From NCBI GenBank assembly GCA_008364785.1, contig VTTJ01000011.1, positions 114,786 to 178,785 of the forward strand: DNA of 64,000 nt, written 5' to 3'. The notes beneath the pieces were generated by a model, which ran no database searches, was not told the origin of the DNA, and saw only the letters and a program-made list of their open reading frames with translations. The stretch comes from Bacillus sp. BGMRC 2118. Its GTDB lineage: Bacteria > Bacillota > Bacilli > Bacillales > SA4. Each line of letters opens with the position of its first letter. Within the stretch, counting starts at the first letter, position 1. Of the stretch, positions 33,391 to 41,378 are shown one piece after another. The translations under genes and the position numbers were made by a program.

Positions 33391-33939
33391 ATGGCAACAC
33401 TATTACTAGATATGGATTCTGTTATTTGTGATTTAATGACAGATTGGCATAAAAGATATAATGAAGAGTATCAAGATTCTCTTACTGTTGAAAAACTAAG
33501 ATGTTGGAATTCTGAAAAATATGTTAAGCCCGAATGTGGGATGAAAATATATGATTATTTACGGGAACCCGGCTTATTTCTTAATTTAAAGCCTCTTCCA
33601 CATGCAAAGGAAGTCATCAAACGGTTATCACAGAATCATGAAGTGTTGATCGTGACGAGCAGTGTATCAACTGCCTTTAGAGAGAAAGAGCTTTGGATTG
33701 AGAAACATCTACCTTTTATAGGGAAAGAAAATATAATATTTACGCATAGGAAAGATAAAGTATGTGGTGATGTATTATTCGATGATGCACCTCACAACTT
33801 ACAATCCTTTCAAGCGACTGGTAGAATCGCAATTGCAATGGATTATCCTTATAACCAAATGATAGATGTACCTCGAGTGAAAGATTGGATCGAATTTGAG
33901 AGAGGAATCAACGAGAATTGGTGGGGAATACAACTGTGA
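33391..33939 (+). CDS. 5'(3')-deoxyribonucleotidase-type HAD protein (NT5C)
   Basis: The 182-residue HAD protein has motif I DMDSVICD (nucleophile and acid Asp), motif II VTSSVSTAF and motif IV DVLFDDAPHNL, the pattern of the cytosolic 5'(3')-nucleotidase family, which dephosphorylates deoxynucleoside monophosphates. It follows the GNAT-YunG gene by 12 bp and its stop overlaps the next start, indicating one operon. Confidence 0.85.
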   Translation: MATLLLDMDSVICDLMTDWHKRYNEEYQDSLTVEKLRCWNSEKYVKPECGMKIYDYLREPGLFLNLKPLPHAKEVIKRLSQNHEVLIVTSSVSTAFREKELWIEKHLPFIGKENIIFTHRKDKVCGDVLFDDAPHNLQSFQATGRIAIAMDYPYNQMIDVPRVKDWIEFERGINENWWGIQL

Positions 33940-34859
33940 AGGTAAATGTTTTAATTGTTGGTGGTGGTCCAGCGGGAATATCAGCAGCTATATGGTGTAG
34001 ACGTTTAGATATTTCACACATACTAATCGAAAGAGACATGATGCTGGGCGGCCAGCTCTCACAAATTAAAAATCAAATTTTAGATTATCCCGGATTTTAC
34101 GGAGTGAAAGGAAGCGTACTATCGGAACAATTTCTGTCCCACATACATGAGATAAAAAGTAGCTACGTGTGTAATACCGAAATGAAGTGGTTGGATCTAG
34201 AAAAGAAGAAGACAAAAGTACGAACAGAAGCTGGAGAAATAGAAATTCAATTTGATTTTATCATTATTGCAACTGGAGCAAGCCTTAGAACGTTAGGGAT
34301 ACCTGGAGAAGAACAAATGGTTAAACGAGGGGAAATATACTCTGCCTCTAAAGATCAGCACATGTTTGTAAATAAAAAGGTTGCAATCATTGGTGGTGGA
34401 GACCGAGCAACTGAAGGAGCATTATTATTAGCAAATGCAGGGGCAACTGTTACGATTATACACCGTTCAGAAATGTTTAAGGCAAGAAGGGAATACTTAG
34501 TTCCGGTAATACAGCATCCAAGTATATCCATAATGACAAATACAAATGTTATTGAAATTATAGGAGAGAAAAAAACAACGGGGATTATCGTTCATACTAA
34601 AGGAAAAAAACCACACCTGCTGGAAACAGATGCAGTATTTGTGAGAATTGGGATACAACCGAACAGTGAGCAAGTGAAAAAAGTGGTAGCCGTTGATTCT
34701 GAAGGGTATATCTTGACTGATGAATACGGAAAGACAAGTCACAATTTTATTTATGCAATAGGTGATGTTTGTAACAAGCCAGAATTTACAAGTATATCTG
34801 CTTCAGTGGGGCAAGGAATGGTTACAGCAAAGAAAATCTCTCTATTATTAGAAAAATAA
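33936..34859 (+). CDS. Thioredoxin-reductase-like flavoprotein without redox cysteines
   Basis: The 307-residue protein has the FAD motif VGGGPAGISAAIW and NADPH motif VAIIGGGDRATEGALLL in the order of thioredoxin reductases, plus AIGDVCNKPEFTS near the end. The CxxC normally found before the NADPH-domain return is absent (the segment is GEEQMVKRGEIYSASK), so it cannot reduce thioredoxin by the classic route; it may act as a ferredoxin/flavodoxin reductase or similar. GTG start overlapping the upstream TGA, with GGTGGGG ahead. Confidence 0.82.
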   Translation: MKVNVLIVGGGPAGISAAIWCRRLDISHILIERDMMLGGQLSQIKNQILDYPGFYGVKGSVLSEQFLSHIHEIKSSYVCNTEMKWLDLEKKKTKVRTEAGEIEIQFDFIIIATGASLRTLGIPGEEQMVKRGEIYSASKDQHMFVNKKVAIIGGGDRATEGALLLANAGATVTIIHRSEMFKARREYLVPVIQHPSISIMTNTNVIEIIGEKKTTGIIVHTKGKKPHLLETDAVFVRIGIQPNSEQVKKVVAVDSEGYILTDEYGKTSHNFIYAIGDVCNKPEFTSISASVGQGMVTAKKISLLLEK

Positions 34860-34883
34860 GTTTAGCGACATACTAAACTTATT
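34855..34883 (+). terminator. Terminator of the three-gene unit
   Basis: AATAAGTTTAG and CTAAACTTATT form an 11-bp stem around CGACATA, with a weak T-tract. Confidence 0.65.
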
Positions 34884-34906
34884 CTTACTATAGAGGAGGG
34901 ATGTTA

Positions 34907-35080
34907 GTGGGCGATGAAAAGAGAAAATCAACTTTAGAGGATGCTAAAATTGCAAGTATGATGGGAGCAAGAGAAGATATCATTCATACTGGTGATTATA
35001 AGGAAGGATATGACTTACGTGCTCACGGAGCATTAGATGGGTTGAAGCAAGAGATAAATGAAAATGGTAACAACACATGA
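34907..35080 (+). CDS. Small hypothetical protein (57 aa)
   Basis: The GTG-initiated frame reads MGDEKRKSTLEDAKIASMMG and ends QEINENGNNT; it is hydrophilic with a likely helical centre. GAGGAGGG lies six bases before the GTG, and a terminator follows, so a real gene is likely. Family not recognised. Confidence 0.6.
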   Translation: MGDEKRKSTLEDAKIASMMGAREDIIHTGDYKEGYDLRAHGALDGLKQEINENGNNT

Positions 35081-35085
35081 AAAAT

Positions 35086-35114
35086 GAAAAAGCGAGCTAT
35101 TTGCTCGCTTTTTC
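35086..35114. terminator. Bidirectional terminator
   Basis: GAAAAAGCGAGC and GCTCGCTTTTTC form a 12-bp stem around TATTT. Confidence 0.88.
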
Positions 35115-35132
35115 TGATGTACAGTAGAATTC

Positions 35133-35306
35133 CTATCGTCGATGTTCAACTAGGTCAATTGCACCTAGGACGACATGGGCTAATCCAAAGCCGACAATCG
35201 TGTTAGATAGCATTGGACTTACGTTTCGATTTTGTTTCAGTGCATAGCCTGTTGCAGTAACGGCTGTACCAAGAACAGTTGGGATTAATCCTTCTCGAAC
35301 ATTCAT
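35133..35306 (-). CDS. Small conserved membrane-associated protein (57 aa)
   Basis: MNVREGLIPTVLGTAVTATG is followed by LKQNRNVSPMLSN and a second hydrophobic stretch TIVGFGLAHVVLGAIDLVEH. Two short hydrophobic segments suggest membrane association. GGAGGGACTT precedes the ATG. Related short Bacillus proteins are often labelled asparagine synthase, which the length and content do not support. Confidence 0.65.
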   Translation of the reverse strand: MNVREGLIPTVLGTAVTATGYALKQNRNVSPMLSNTIVGFGLAHVVLGAIDLVEHRR

Positions 35307-35426
35307 GTAAGTCCCTCCTAGTAGTGATGGAATTCTCCTTTAGGATATGCAAACGCTAAAAAGTCTAAAGCAGGATTTTACTAGAAGAAAGGAGAAATAA
35401 TGTAAATAAAGTTAGGAGGATTTCAA

Positions 35427-35813
35427 ATGAAAATAGAAAATACATTAATTGAAACACTTGGAATTGAAATCACGGATATCGCAGAAGGGAAAGTAGTCGC
35501 AACAATGCCAGTTGACGGCAGAACTCATCAACCGTTTGGAGTTCTTCATGGTGGTGCATCAGTCGCTTTAGCTGAAACAGTTGCCAGTTTCGGTTCATAT
35601 TATTTAGTTGATCCAGAAACAGAAAGCTGTGCAGGTTTGGAAATTAACGCAAATCATATAAAAGCGAAACGAGAAGGTACAGTCACAGCCATTGCAACCA
35701 TACTTCATAGAGGTCGAACAACGATGGTATGGGATATTAAAATTGTGGATGAAGAACAAAATCTCATTTGTATCTCAAGATGTACAGTTGCTGTCATAAA
35801 ATTAAAAAAATAA
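35427..35813 (+). CDS. Hotdog-fold acyl-CoA thioesterase (YuxO/MenI-like)
   Basis: The 128-residue hotdog protein has HQPFGVLHGGASVALAETVAS with the catalytic Glu of the PaaI/DHNA-CoA thioesterase class, and GLEINANHIKAKREG. B. subtilis YuxO is thought to hydrolyse 1,4-dihydroxy-2-naphthoyl-CoA in menaquinone synthesis; equal length and motif make that likely here. TAGGAGGATTT precedes the ATG. Confidence 0.85.
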   Translation: MKIENTLIETLGIEITDIAEGKVVATMPVDGRTHQPFGVLHGGASVALAETVASFGSYYLVDPETESCAGLEINANHIKAKREGTVTAIATILHRGRTTMVWDIKIVDEEQNLICISRCTVAVIKLKK

Positions 35814-35836
35814 CTGGAGATGCTCCAGTTATTTTT
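35807..35836. terminator. Bidirectional terminator thioesterase/MFS
   Basis: AATAACTGGAG and CTCCAGTTATT form the stem around ATG, flanked by A and T tracts. Confidence 0.88.
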
Positions 35837-37067
35837 ATGCTGTCAGTGATTCACGTTTCTCATTCGTGCCTTTCCTCATTATTGTCCATAATAAAAGGGC
35901 TGCAATCATAAATAATGAGCCTGTAATGACGAACACACTGGATATACCGAATAAACTAGCCAGAATACCGCCAAGAGATGGGCCGATGACATTTCCGAGA
36001 AAACGGAAGCTCACATTATATCCAAGTACTTCTCCTTGCATTGCTTGTGGTGCTTGAATTCGGATAAATGCGGTCATACATGGTATGATGCCTCCAAGTG
36101 ACATCCCTAGGAAAAACCGAAGTATGACTAATTGCCAAAGTGTTGACACAAATGCCTGTGGGATAAAGAAAATAGCGGATAAAATTAGAAGTAATAACAC
36201 TACTTTTTCATACCCAATTCGATCTCCAAGATTTCCCCACCGTCTTGTTGCTAATAAATTTCCTAGCCCTGTCACTGAAAATGCCAAACCAGATAATAAA
36301 GCAACAGTCGTACCGGCATTTAGCTCCTTCACATATAGAGCTAATATTGGTTGTATGCTGAAATTAGCAGTTTGAATGATAAGAGATACTATCATCGACA
36401 TTATTAATAATGGTGAACGAAAAACTTGGAAGAACACTTCCTTACGTGAGAACGTCTTTTTCAATTGACTGGCTGTTTTCTTCTCTTCTTTTATAAATAC
36501 GGTAACTAAAAGGGCAGCACCAGCAATAAAGATAGAAGTGACAATAAACGTATACTCAAAACCAACTGCATCCACGATTGCCCCACCGATTAAGGGTCCT
36601 AATAGTCCGCCAGATACATTACCTGTTTGAAGGGTGGCGAGCGTTTTCCCCACTGTCTCTTTTGGCGTTTGTGAAGAGATAAAGGCAATAGAAGTGGGAA
36701 TAAAGCCTGTTACAATTCCCATAAACATACGTAAAAAGAACAATTGCTCAACGCTTTTGGCAAATCCCATTAGAAAAATACTTGCCGAGATTCCAAAACC
36801 GGTAATCATTAATATCTTTTTATACCCATAACGGTCACTAATTCTTCCCCATATAGGTGAAAAGAACAATGCTGATAAAAACGTAATGCTAAATACAAAC
36901 CCAGACCAGCGTTGTACATAATCATTTGAAAAACTTCCAAATGTCTCTATATATATGGATAAGAACGGTAGAACCATTGTAGCACTTGCTGCGACAAAGA
37001 AGTTTGCAGTCCACATAATCATGAGATTTCTCTTAAACAATTGAATGGTACACACCTTCTGTCTCAT
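35835..37067 (-). CDS. MFS drug-efflux-type transporter
   Basis: The 410-residue protein has twelve hydrophobic segments and MFS motif A in loop 2-3, GRISDRYGYKK, repeated in the second half as RRWGNLGDRIGYEK. The N-terminal TANFFVAASATMVLPFLSIY and TGFIPTSIAFISSQTP resemble the drug:H+ antiporter DHA1 group (YqjV/NorA-like). Substrate unknown. An AAGGCG site precedes the ATG; a start some ten codons further in, after AGAAGGTG, is possible. Confidence 0.82.
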   Translation of the reverse strand: MRQKVCTIQLFKRNLMIMWTANFFVAASATMVLPFLSIYIETFGSFSNDYVQRWSGFVFSITFLSALFFSPIWGRISDRYGYKKILMITGFGISASIFLMGFAKSVEQLFFLRMFMGIVTGFIPTSIAFISSQTPKETVGKTLATLQTGNVSGGLLGPLIGGAIVDAVGFEYTFIVTSIFIAGAALLVTVFIKEEKKTASQLKKTFSRKEVFFQVFRSPLLIMSMIVSLIIQTANFSIQPILALYVKELNAGTTVALLSGLAFSVTGLGNLLATRRWGNLGDRIGYEKVVLLLLILSAIFFIPQAFVSTLWQLVILRFFLGMSLGGIIPCMTAFIRIQAPQAMQGEVLGYNVSFRFLGNVIGPSLGGILASLFGISSVFVITGSLFMIAALLLWTIMRKGTNEKRESLTA

Positions 37068-37142
37068 TTATTTCGCCTTACTAAATTTTAGTAAACCTTA
37101 ATAAATATATCAAGTGTTTTGCACTCCTTATATGTTCAACAA

Positions 37143-37170
37143 AAAAACACCTTGACTTCAAGGTGTTTGA
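37143..37170 (-). terminator. kapB terminator
   Basis: AAACACCTTGA and TTCAAGGTGTTT pair; the minus strand continues with TTTTTTTG. Confidence 0.85.
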
Positions 37171-37191
37171 AAAACCCGATATTAAAAAGCA

Positions 37192-37575
37192 TTAAACTTG
37201 ATATTCCTTTTCCAACGTTTCAATCTTCTCTAAGCATAATGCGGCCCATTCGGATGGATCATTTTCTAAATCAGAACGCAACGTTTGGAGTGCATGTGAT
37301 AAGGAAGATTTATAATCAGGTATCGACCCTTCATACGATTTTACCATGCCTTTTAAGATGTTCGTCTGCTCATGTTCAGCAAGTGCCTTACGTTCATGGA
37401 AAAATCCCATTCCTACTTGTTTAGGATTATGGAGATCTCCTTGAGTAGGATGTTTGAGTACAGCCTTCACCTTTACAAGATAATGTTCAGGACGAACATT
37501 TGTAATTTCCCCAATATATACTCCTGTTTTATAAGGTGCTCTGACAATGTCACCAATTTGTAATGACTCTGACAT
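37192..37575 (-). CDS. kapB: Kinase-associated protein B
   Basis: The 127-residue protein matches KapB: IGDIVRAPYKTGVYIGEITNVRPEHYLVKVKAVLKHPTQGDLHNP, then FFHERKALAEHEQTNI and VKSYEGSIPDY. In B. subtilis KapB is needed for the KinB sporulation kinase to feed the phosphorelay. Although called a lipoprotein, there is no signal peptide or lipobox; the N-terminus is a soluble beta-barrel-like domain. No kinB is adjacent here; neighbours are an MFS gene and a divergent cyclophilin gene. Confidence 0.9.
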   Translation of the reverse strand: MSESLQIGDIVRAPYKTGVYIGEITNVRPEHYLVKVKAVLKHPTQGDLHNPKQVGMGFFHERKALAEHEQTNILKGMVKSYEGSIPDYKSSLSHALQTLRSDLENDPSEWAALCLEKIETLEKEYQV

Positions 37576-37678
37576 AACAATTCATCCTTCCCTCATTGAT
37601 TCATTCTTCTCTTCATAGTACCATAAAGGACAAGAAGTCAAAATTTTGAATACCCTTTTGTTAGGAGTGTAAACGAAA

Positions 37679-38419
37679 ATGAAATGGAAACTACATGTAA
37701 CGGCACTTTTGCTTCTTTTACTGTTAAGTGCTTGTGGAACAGGTAATAATGAAACATCAGGTACAAAAAGTGATAAGGATGAATCGGCACAAGGTACAGA
37801 GAATCAAAGTAAAGAAACCATTAAAGTTGAGGATTTACGCCAACTAACAGATTCAACTAGTGAAGAATACCCTACAGTTGAACTGGTAACCTCAATGGGC
37901 TCCATTACAATCGAGTTATATCCGGATGTTGCCCCAAAGGCAGTTGAGAACTTTATGACACATGGTAAAGACGGTTACTATAATGGAGTAACATTTCATC
38001 GCGTGTTGAAGGACTTTATGATCCAGGGTGGTGATCCTGATGGAACAGGTAGGGGTGGAGAGAGTATTTACGGAAGTGACTTTGAAGATGAGTTCTCTCC
38101 GAAGGTCATGCACTTTAGAGGGGCACTGGCAATGGCAAACTCCGGTGAAAATACGAACGGAAGTCAATTCTTTATCGTCCAAAATCCAACAATCAATGAG
38201 GACCTTCAAGCTCAAATGAAGGAAGCACAATTTCCGGAAGAACTTATCCAAGCCTATGTAGAACATGGTGGAACGCCTTGGCTGGATTTCAAGCATACTG
38301 TATTTGGACAAGTCATTGAAGGTATGGATGTTGTTGACAAAATTGCAGCGATTGAAGTAGATGCTCAAGGTAAACCTAACCAACCAGTCACCATTGAAAA
38401 GGTACATGTGAAGGAGTAA
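37679..38419 (+). CDS. Cyclophilin-type peptidyl-prolyl isomerase lipoprotein
   Basis: Residues 1-19 form a lipoprotein signal with lipobox LSAC; an acidic/Ser-rich linker follows; residues about 65-245 are a cyclophilin domain with FHRVLKDFMIQGGDPDGTGRGG, the catalytic Arg of FHRV, and ANSGENTNGSQFFI. It would catalyse prolyl isomerisation of exported proteins at the outer membrane face. TTAGGAGTG precedes the ATG. The short membrane protein after it starts five bases after its stop, so the two are co-transcribed. Confidence 0.92.
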   Translation: MKWKLHVTALLLLLLLSACGTGNNETSGTKSDKDESAQGTENQSKETIKVEDLRQLTDSTSEEYPTVELVTSMGSITIELYPDVAPKAVENFMTHGKDGYYNGVTFHRVLKDFMIQGGDPDGTGRGGESIYGSDFEDEFSPKVMHFRGALAMANSGENTNGSQFFIVQNPTINEDLQAQMKEAQFPEELIQAYVEHGGTPWLDFKHTVFGQVIEGMDVVDKIAAIEVDAQGKPNQPVTIEKVHVKE

Positions 38420-38424
38420 CAAGT

Positions 38425-38631
38425 ATGGTAATCGCATCCCAAGTGTTAGGATTATTTTTATATTTCCCAGAAGATAAATCAGAATATGGTCCGGCAGCAA
38501 TCACTTTCTTATTATTTATGCTGCTGGCAGTTATCGTCTTTCGATTCATTATTAAAGTGTCAAAGAAAGAATTAGAGAAGGCAAAAGAAGTAGAAGAAAG
38601 AATGAGAAAATATCAGGATGAGAACAAATAA
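38425..38631 (+). CDS. Small single-span protein with charged coiled tail (68 aa)
   Basis: One hydrophobic helix (AAITFLLFMLLAVIVFRFII) is followed by a Lys/Glu-rich helix (KKELEKAKEVEERMRKYQ). GAAGGAGTAAC precedes the ATG and lies in the end of the cyclophilin gene. No family recognised; it may assist the lipoprotein or the Sec machinery, which is only a guess from context. Confidence 0.65.
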   Translation: MVIASQVLGLFLYFPEDKSEYGPAAITFLLFMLLAVIVFRFIIKVSKKELEKAKEVEERMRKYQDENK

Positions 38632-38658
38632 CCGGAGAAGATCTCGGTTATTTTTTTG
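38627..38658 (+). terminator. Terminator of the cyclophilin unit
   Basis: AAATAACCG and CGGTTATTT pair with an inner GA-rich part, followed by T5. Confidence 0.85.
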
Positions 38659-38666
38659 TCCTAAAA

Positions 38667-38783
38667 GGCTGGTTTCGTGTAGATTATTACTTTTCGTAAA
38701 AATTCCAAAAGCCGGATTTTTACCTTAGTATCTATCTACTACTATACATATTACTAAAAAGGAACAAAGTTTTAGAAAAGAGC
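38667..38783 (-). mobile_element. GGCT MITE-like element, copy 5 (reverse, internal deletion)
   Basis: On the minus strand it starts GCTCTTTTCTAAAACTTTG, keeps the AGATACT and GTAAAAATCC hairpins and ends CGAAACCAGCC, but lacks the middle arm with GTACAACCAG. Flanks TCCTAAAA and TTCTAAAA match at 7 of 8 positions. Confidence 0.78.
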
Positions 38784-38887
38784 TTCTAAAAAGGCCAACT
38801 CTCCAATAAAAGGCTAAGTCGTCTTCGTTTAATCGAATTAAAATTTGGTTAAGCTACGAGATATGAGACTTTTAGAGGAGGATTTGC

Positions 38888-39475
38888 ATGAAAAGGCTGT
38901 TACTGTTGTCACTTCTGCTTCTTGTGAGTGGATGTGGTGAAAATACACCACCAACAAAAATCATGATTGATATTAAAAATCCAGATGGCGATAAAATGGG
39001 AACAGCAACACTTCAAGAAAAGGCAACTGGTTTAAGTGTTGGACTAGATTTAAAGGGACTAGAGCCGGGCCCACATGCCATTCATTTTCATGAAACGGGT
39101 GAGTGTGAACCACCTGATTTTGAATCGGCAGGCGATCACTATAATCCAGAAGACAAAGATCACGGATTATTGAATCCAGAAGGCTCTCACGCAGGTGACT
39201 TACCAAACATCATTGCTGACAGTGATGGCACAGTGCTCGTTGAATTAATGGCACCAGGTGTAACGCTTAAAGAGGGAAAAACAACTTTATATCTCAAGAA
39301 TGGTACATCCCTTGTTGTACATGAGAAAGCAGACGACGGCATGAGTCAACCAGCTGGCAATGCCGGGAAACGAATTGCTTGTGGTGTCATTAGTATTGAG
39401 GAACAGATGAATAAAGATAAGAAGAAAGAGAAGGTTGTGGATATAGAAGAGCGTAAGAAAGAGGAAGGAAAATAA
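38888..39475 (+). CDS. sodC: Cu/Zn superoxide dismutase-family lipoprotein
   Basis: The 195-residue protein has lipobox VSGC (lipidated C16) and a SodC domain. All metal ligands can be read: Cu H66, H68 and H145; bridging H84; Zn H92, H101 and D104; the disulfide pair C73/C165 and the substrate-guiding R162 are also present. B. subtilis YojM is reported to lack part of the Cu site, so this protein looks more complete. A Lys/Glu-rich tail of about 20 residues follows. TAGAGGAGG precedes the ATG. Confidence 0.9.
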   Translation: MKRLLLLSLLLLVSGCGENTPPTKIMIDIKNPDGDKMGTATLQEKATGLSVGLDLKGLEPGPHAIHFHETGECEPPDFESAGDHYNPEDKDHGLLNPEGSHAGDLPNIIADSDGTVLVELMAPGVTLKEGKTTLYLKNGTSLVVHEKADDGMSQPAGNAGKRIACGVISIEEQMNKDKKKEKVVDIEERKKEEGK

Positions 39476-39503
39476 AACACATAGCATTTGCTATGTGTTT
39501 TTT
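39476..39503 (+). terminator. sodC terminator
   Basis: AAACACATAGC and GCTATGTGTTT pair around ATTT, followed by T4. Confidence 0.9.
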
Positions 39504-39936
39504 TACGACCAGCTTTTATCTCGAATCGTGGAAGTTGAGTAAGGTTGTATATCTGGGTACGTTGAATTCAAAGGTGTATTAATGAAAATTGAGGCTAATA
39601 AAATGACCAAAACTACATTGTGGTTATACATGCGCAAATTATTAATGAATACTTCTTCTAACAGATATTCCTGTTAAGCTATAATAGGTAGAAAAAAGGT
39701 ATAGGAACTTACCTACTAACTCTTTACAATAATAAATGTAACGAAAGGCTATTGTAAGAATGGTGAATTTGTTTATTATAAAGGGTAGGAGACAAGGCTC
39801 TAATCGAAGACCTTGTTGTTAAAATCCTAACAAGTAATCATGTCCGAATCCATGAGGCGAAAGTGTTACTTGTCATACACGATAAACAACAATTCATGTG
39901 AATAATAAATTAAGATTAGAAGCAAGGTGAGTGAAT
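39504..39936. other. sodC-yugE interval without recognised genes
   Basis: About 430 bp of AT-rich sequence. I find no frame with a good start. Around 39795 GGCTCTAATCGAAGACC and TTGTTGTTAAAATCC are faintly like the GGCT element, and ACAAGTAATCATG with TTACTTGT further on form a loose inverted pair. Nothing firm. Confidence 0.3.
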
Positions 39937-40197
39937 ATGAATACATTGAACATCAAATTATATGATTTTCTACTAGAATGGGATCCATTTAAAATTGGCG
40001 GGGATAACTATGATCCTGAATATGCTGATGTCATTGGGGCTGTGTATCTTATTGACAATGAAGCAGACCTGGCGAATAAGATTCAAGAAATTTTTGAGTT
40101 TTCCTTCGAAAAATTAATTCCTACCGAAGAATGTCTGTTAAAAGCAAGACAGCTTCTACATATTAAGGCTGAAGATGACTCATGTGCGATAAATTAA
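39937..40197 (+). CDS. yugE: YugE (DUF1871) family protein
   Basis: The 86-residue acidic helical protein LYDFLLEWDPFKIGGDNYDPEYADVI with AVYLIDNEADLANKIQEIFEFSFE is typical of YugE/DUF1871. AAGGTGA precedes the ATG; GTG two codons earlier overlaps it. Length equals B. subtilis YugE. Function unknown. Confidence 0.85.
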   Translation: MNTLNIKLYDFLLEWDPFKIGGDNYDPEYADVIGAVYLIDNEADLANKIQEIFEFSFEKLIPTEECLLKARQLLHIKAEDDSCAIN

Positions 40198-40198
40198 A

Positions 40199-40233
40199 AA
40201 AACAACTGGAGAAATCCTCTCCAGTTGTTTTAA
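40199..40233. terminator. Bidirectional terminator yugE/yugF
   Basis: AAACAACTGGAGA and CTCCAGTTGTTT pair, with A tracts before and TTTTAA after. Confidence 0.88.
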
Positions 40234-40255
40234 AATAGTTGAAAAATCAAGAACA

Positions 40256-41086
40256 CTAAATGAATTGCATGATTTGCTCTTTGATATGATGAGGGCGTTC
40301 TTCCGGCAATAAATGTCCGGTTTTATCTAACGTAATTAATTTCGAATATCTCAGGTCACGATGTAGTCGCTCACCAATGGATAATGGAACGACCTTATCT
40401 TCACGTCCCCATATAAGAAGGATTTCTGTATCAATAGAATGCAGGTCATTACTTGGTAAATCACCCTCACGATGACGGATAAATCGTGTCATCGCAGTGA
40501 AAATTTCATCATTGTAAAAAGGTTCTTCATAACCAACCTTCATTTCATCATCAATCATCGAATGATCATACACCACATTTAAGAGGCTATGCATAACGCC
40601 TTGTTTAGCCAACTTTCTTTTAAGTACGAGTGAGAAAAACGGGATATAGGAAGAAAAGATGAGTGCCTGCTTAGCACGTTCTAAATATCCAGAACTACAT
40701 AACAAGACCATTTTACGGACTAAATCTGGCCTCTGCTTTGCGATGTTCAAAGAGATTTGTCCGCCCATAGAATGTCCTACAAGGATAATATTTTTCATGT
40801 TCAGTATGCCGAGAAGCTCAATTACAACGCTTGCTAAGTTTTGATAAGAGTAAGTAAAATCTTTTGATTTTCCACTTTTACCAAAGGGAGGAAGATCTAC
40901 GGCAAGTACGCGGTACTCCTTTGCCAAGAGAGGTACGAGTCGTCTGAAGCTAAAAGTTGATGAAAGGAAACCATGTATTAACACAATGGTAGGCTTAAAA
41001 TTACTAGCATCCTTATGATACAACTCGTAATGAATTGGAATCCCTTGAATGGTAATGGTGAATTCGTTGTCTTTTCCAAATGTCAT
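40256..41086 (-). CDS. yugF: Alpha/beta hydrolase YugF
   Basis: The 276-residue protein has the oxyanion-hole HGF (residues 38-40), nucleophile elbow GHSMGG (S106), acid in WGREDKVVP and catalytic His in KTGHLLPEE. It belongs to the esterase/C-C hydrolase branch of alpha/beta hydrolases; the substrate is unknown. GGAGTGAAATGAG precedes the ATG. On the minus strand a terminator-like hairpin lies about 130 bp upstream of the start. Confidence 0.88.
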   Translation of the reverse strand: MTFGKDNEFTITIQGIPIHYELYHKDASNFKPTIVLIHGFLSSTFSFRRLVPLLAKEYRVLAVDLPPFGKSGKSKDFTYSYQNLASVVIELLGILNMKNIILVGHSMGGQISLNIAKQRPDLVRKMVLLCSSGYLERAKQALIFSSYIPFFSLVLKRKLAKQGVMHSLLNVVYDHSMIDDEMKVGYEEPFYNDEIFTAMTRFIRHREGDLPSNDLHSIDTEILLIWGREDKVVPLSIGERLHRDLRYSKLITLDKTGHLLPEERPHHIKEQIMQFI

Positions 41087-41211
41087 CTCATTTCACTCCA
41101 ACCATTATTTATGTATTAGCATACCCAAAAAGTTAAAATTTTCTCAGCTATTAAGAAAGTATTTTCGAATGCAAAAGTATTTTGTTCCGACGAGCACGAA
41201 TAAGTTCTCAA

Positions 41212-41242
41212 ATAAAAAAGGACAAGTTTTTACACTTGTCCT
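41212..41242 (-). terminator. Orphan terminator/attenuator upstream of yugF
   Basis: On the minus strand AGGACAAG and CTTGTCCT pair around TGTAAAAA, followed by TTTTTTATTT. No gene ends here, since yugF starts at 41086 downstream and the sigma gene diverges. It could attenuate yugF or end a short RNA. Confidence 0.65.
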
Positions 41243-41322
41243 AAAAAGGGGGAATACTAGAAAGCCTTATATGTATACTATTTCCATCTTTTTAACAATG
41301 TAAACATTTTTTTATGTTTATT

Positions 41323-41348
41323 TGAAACAATTGGAACGATCATTTCGT
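41323..41348 (+). promoter_or_regulatory. ECF-type promoter of the sigma factor gene
   Basis: TGAAAC is followed after 17 bp by CGTTTC, matching the TGAAAC-N16/17-CGT form used by Bacillus ECF sigma factors. It lies about 30 bp before the chosen start of the sigma gene, consistent with autoregulation. Confidence 0.65.
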
Positions 41349-41378
41349 TTCATAAGCAAGAGAAAGGGGTTGACCAAT

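Noticed and set aside
35133..35306. Naming the 57-residue protein asparagine synthase
   Set aside because: It is far too short and has no ATP- or amidotransferase motif; the label on relatives is probably an annotation error.
37192..37575. Lipoprotein status of KapB
   Set aside because: The N-terminus MSESLQIGDIVRAPYK has no signal peptide or lipobox Cys.
41322..41378. TTG start of the sigma gene 19 codons upstream
   Set aside because: It lies in the TGAAAC-N17-CGT promoter, so it would be upstream of the transcription start.
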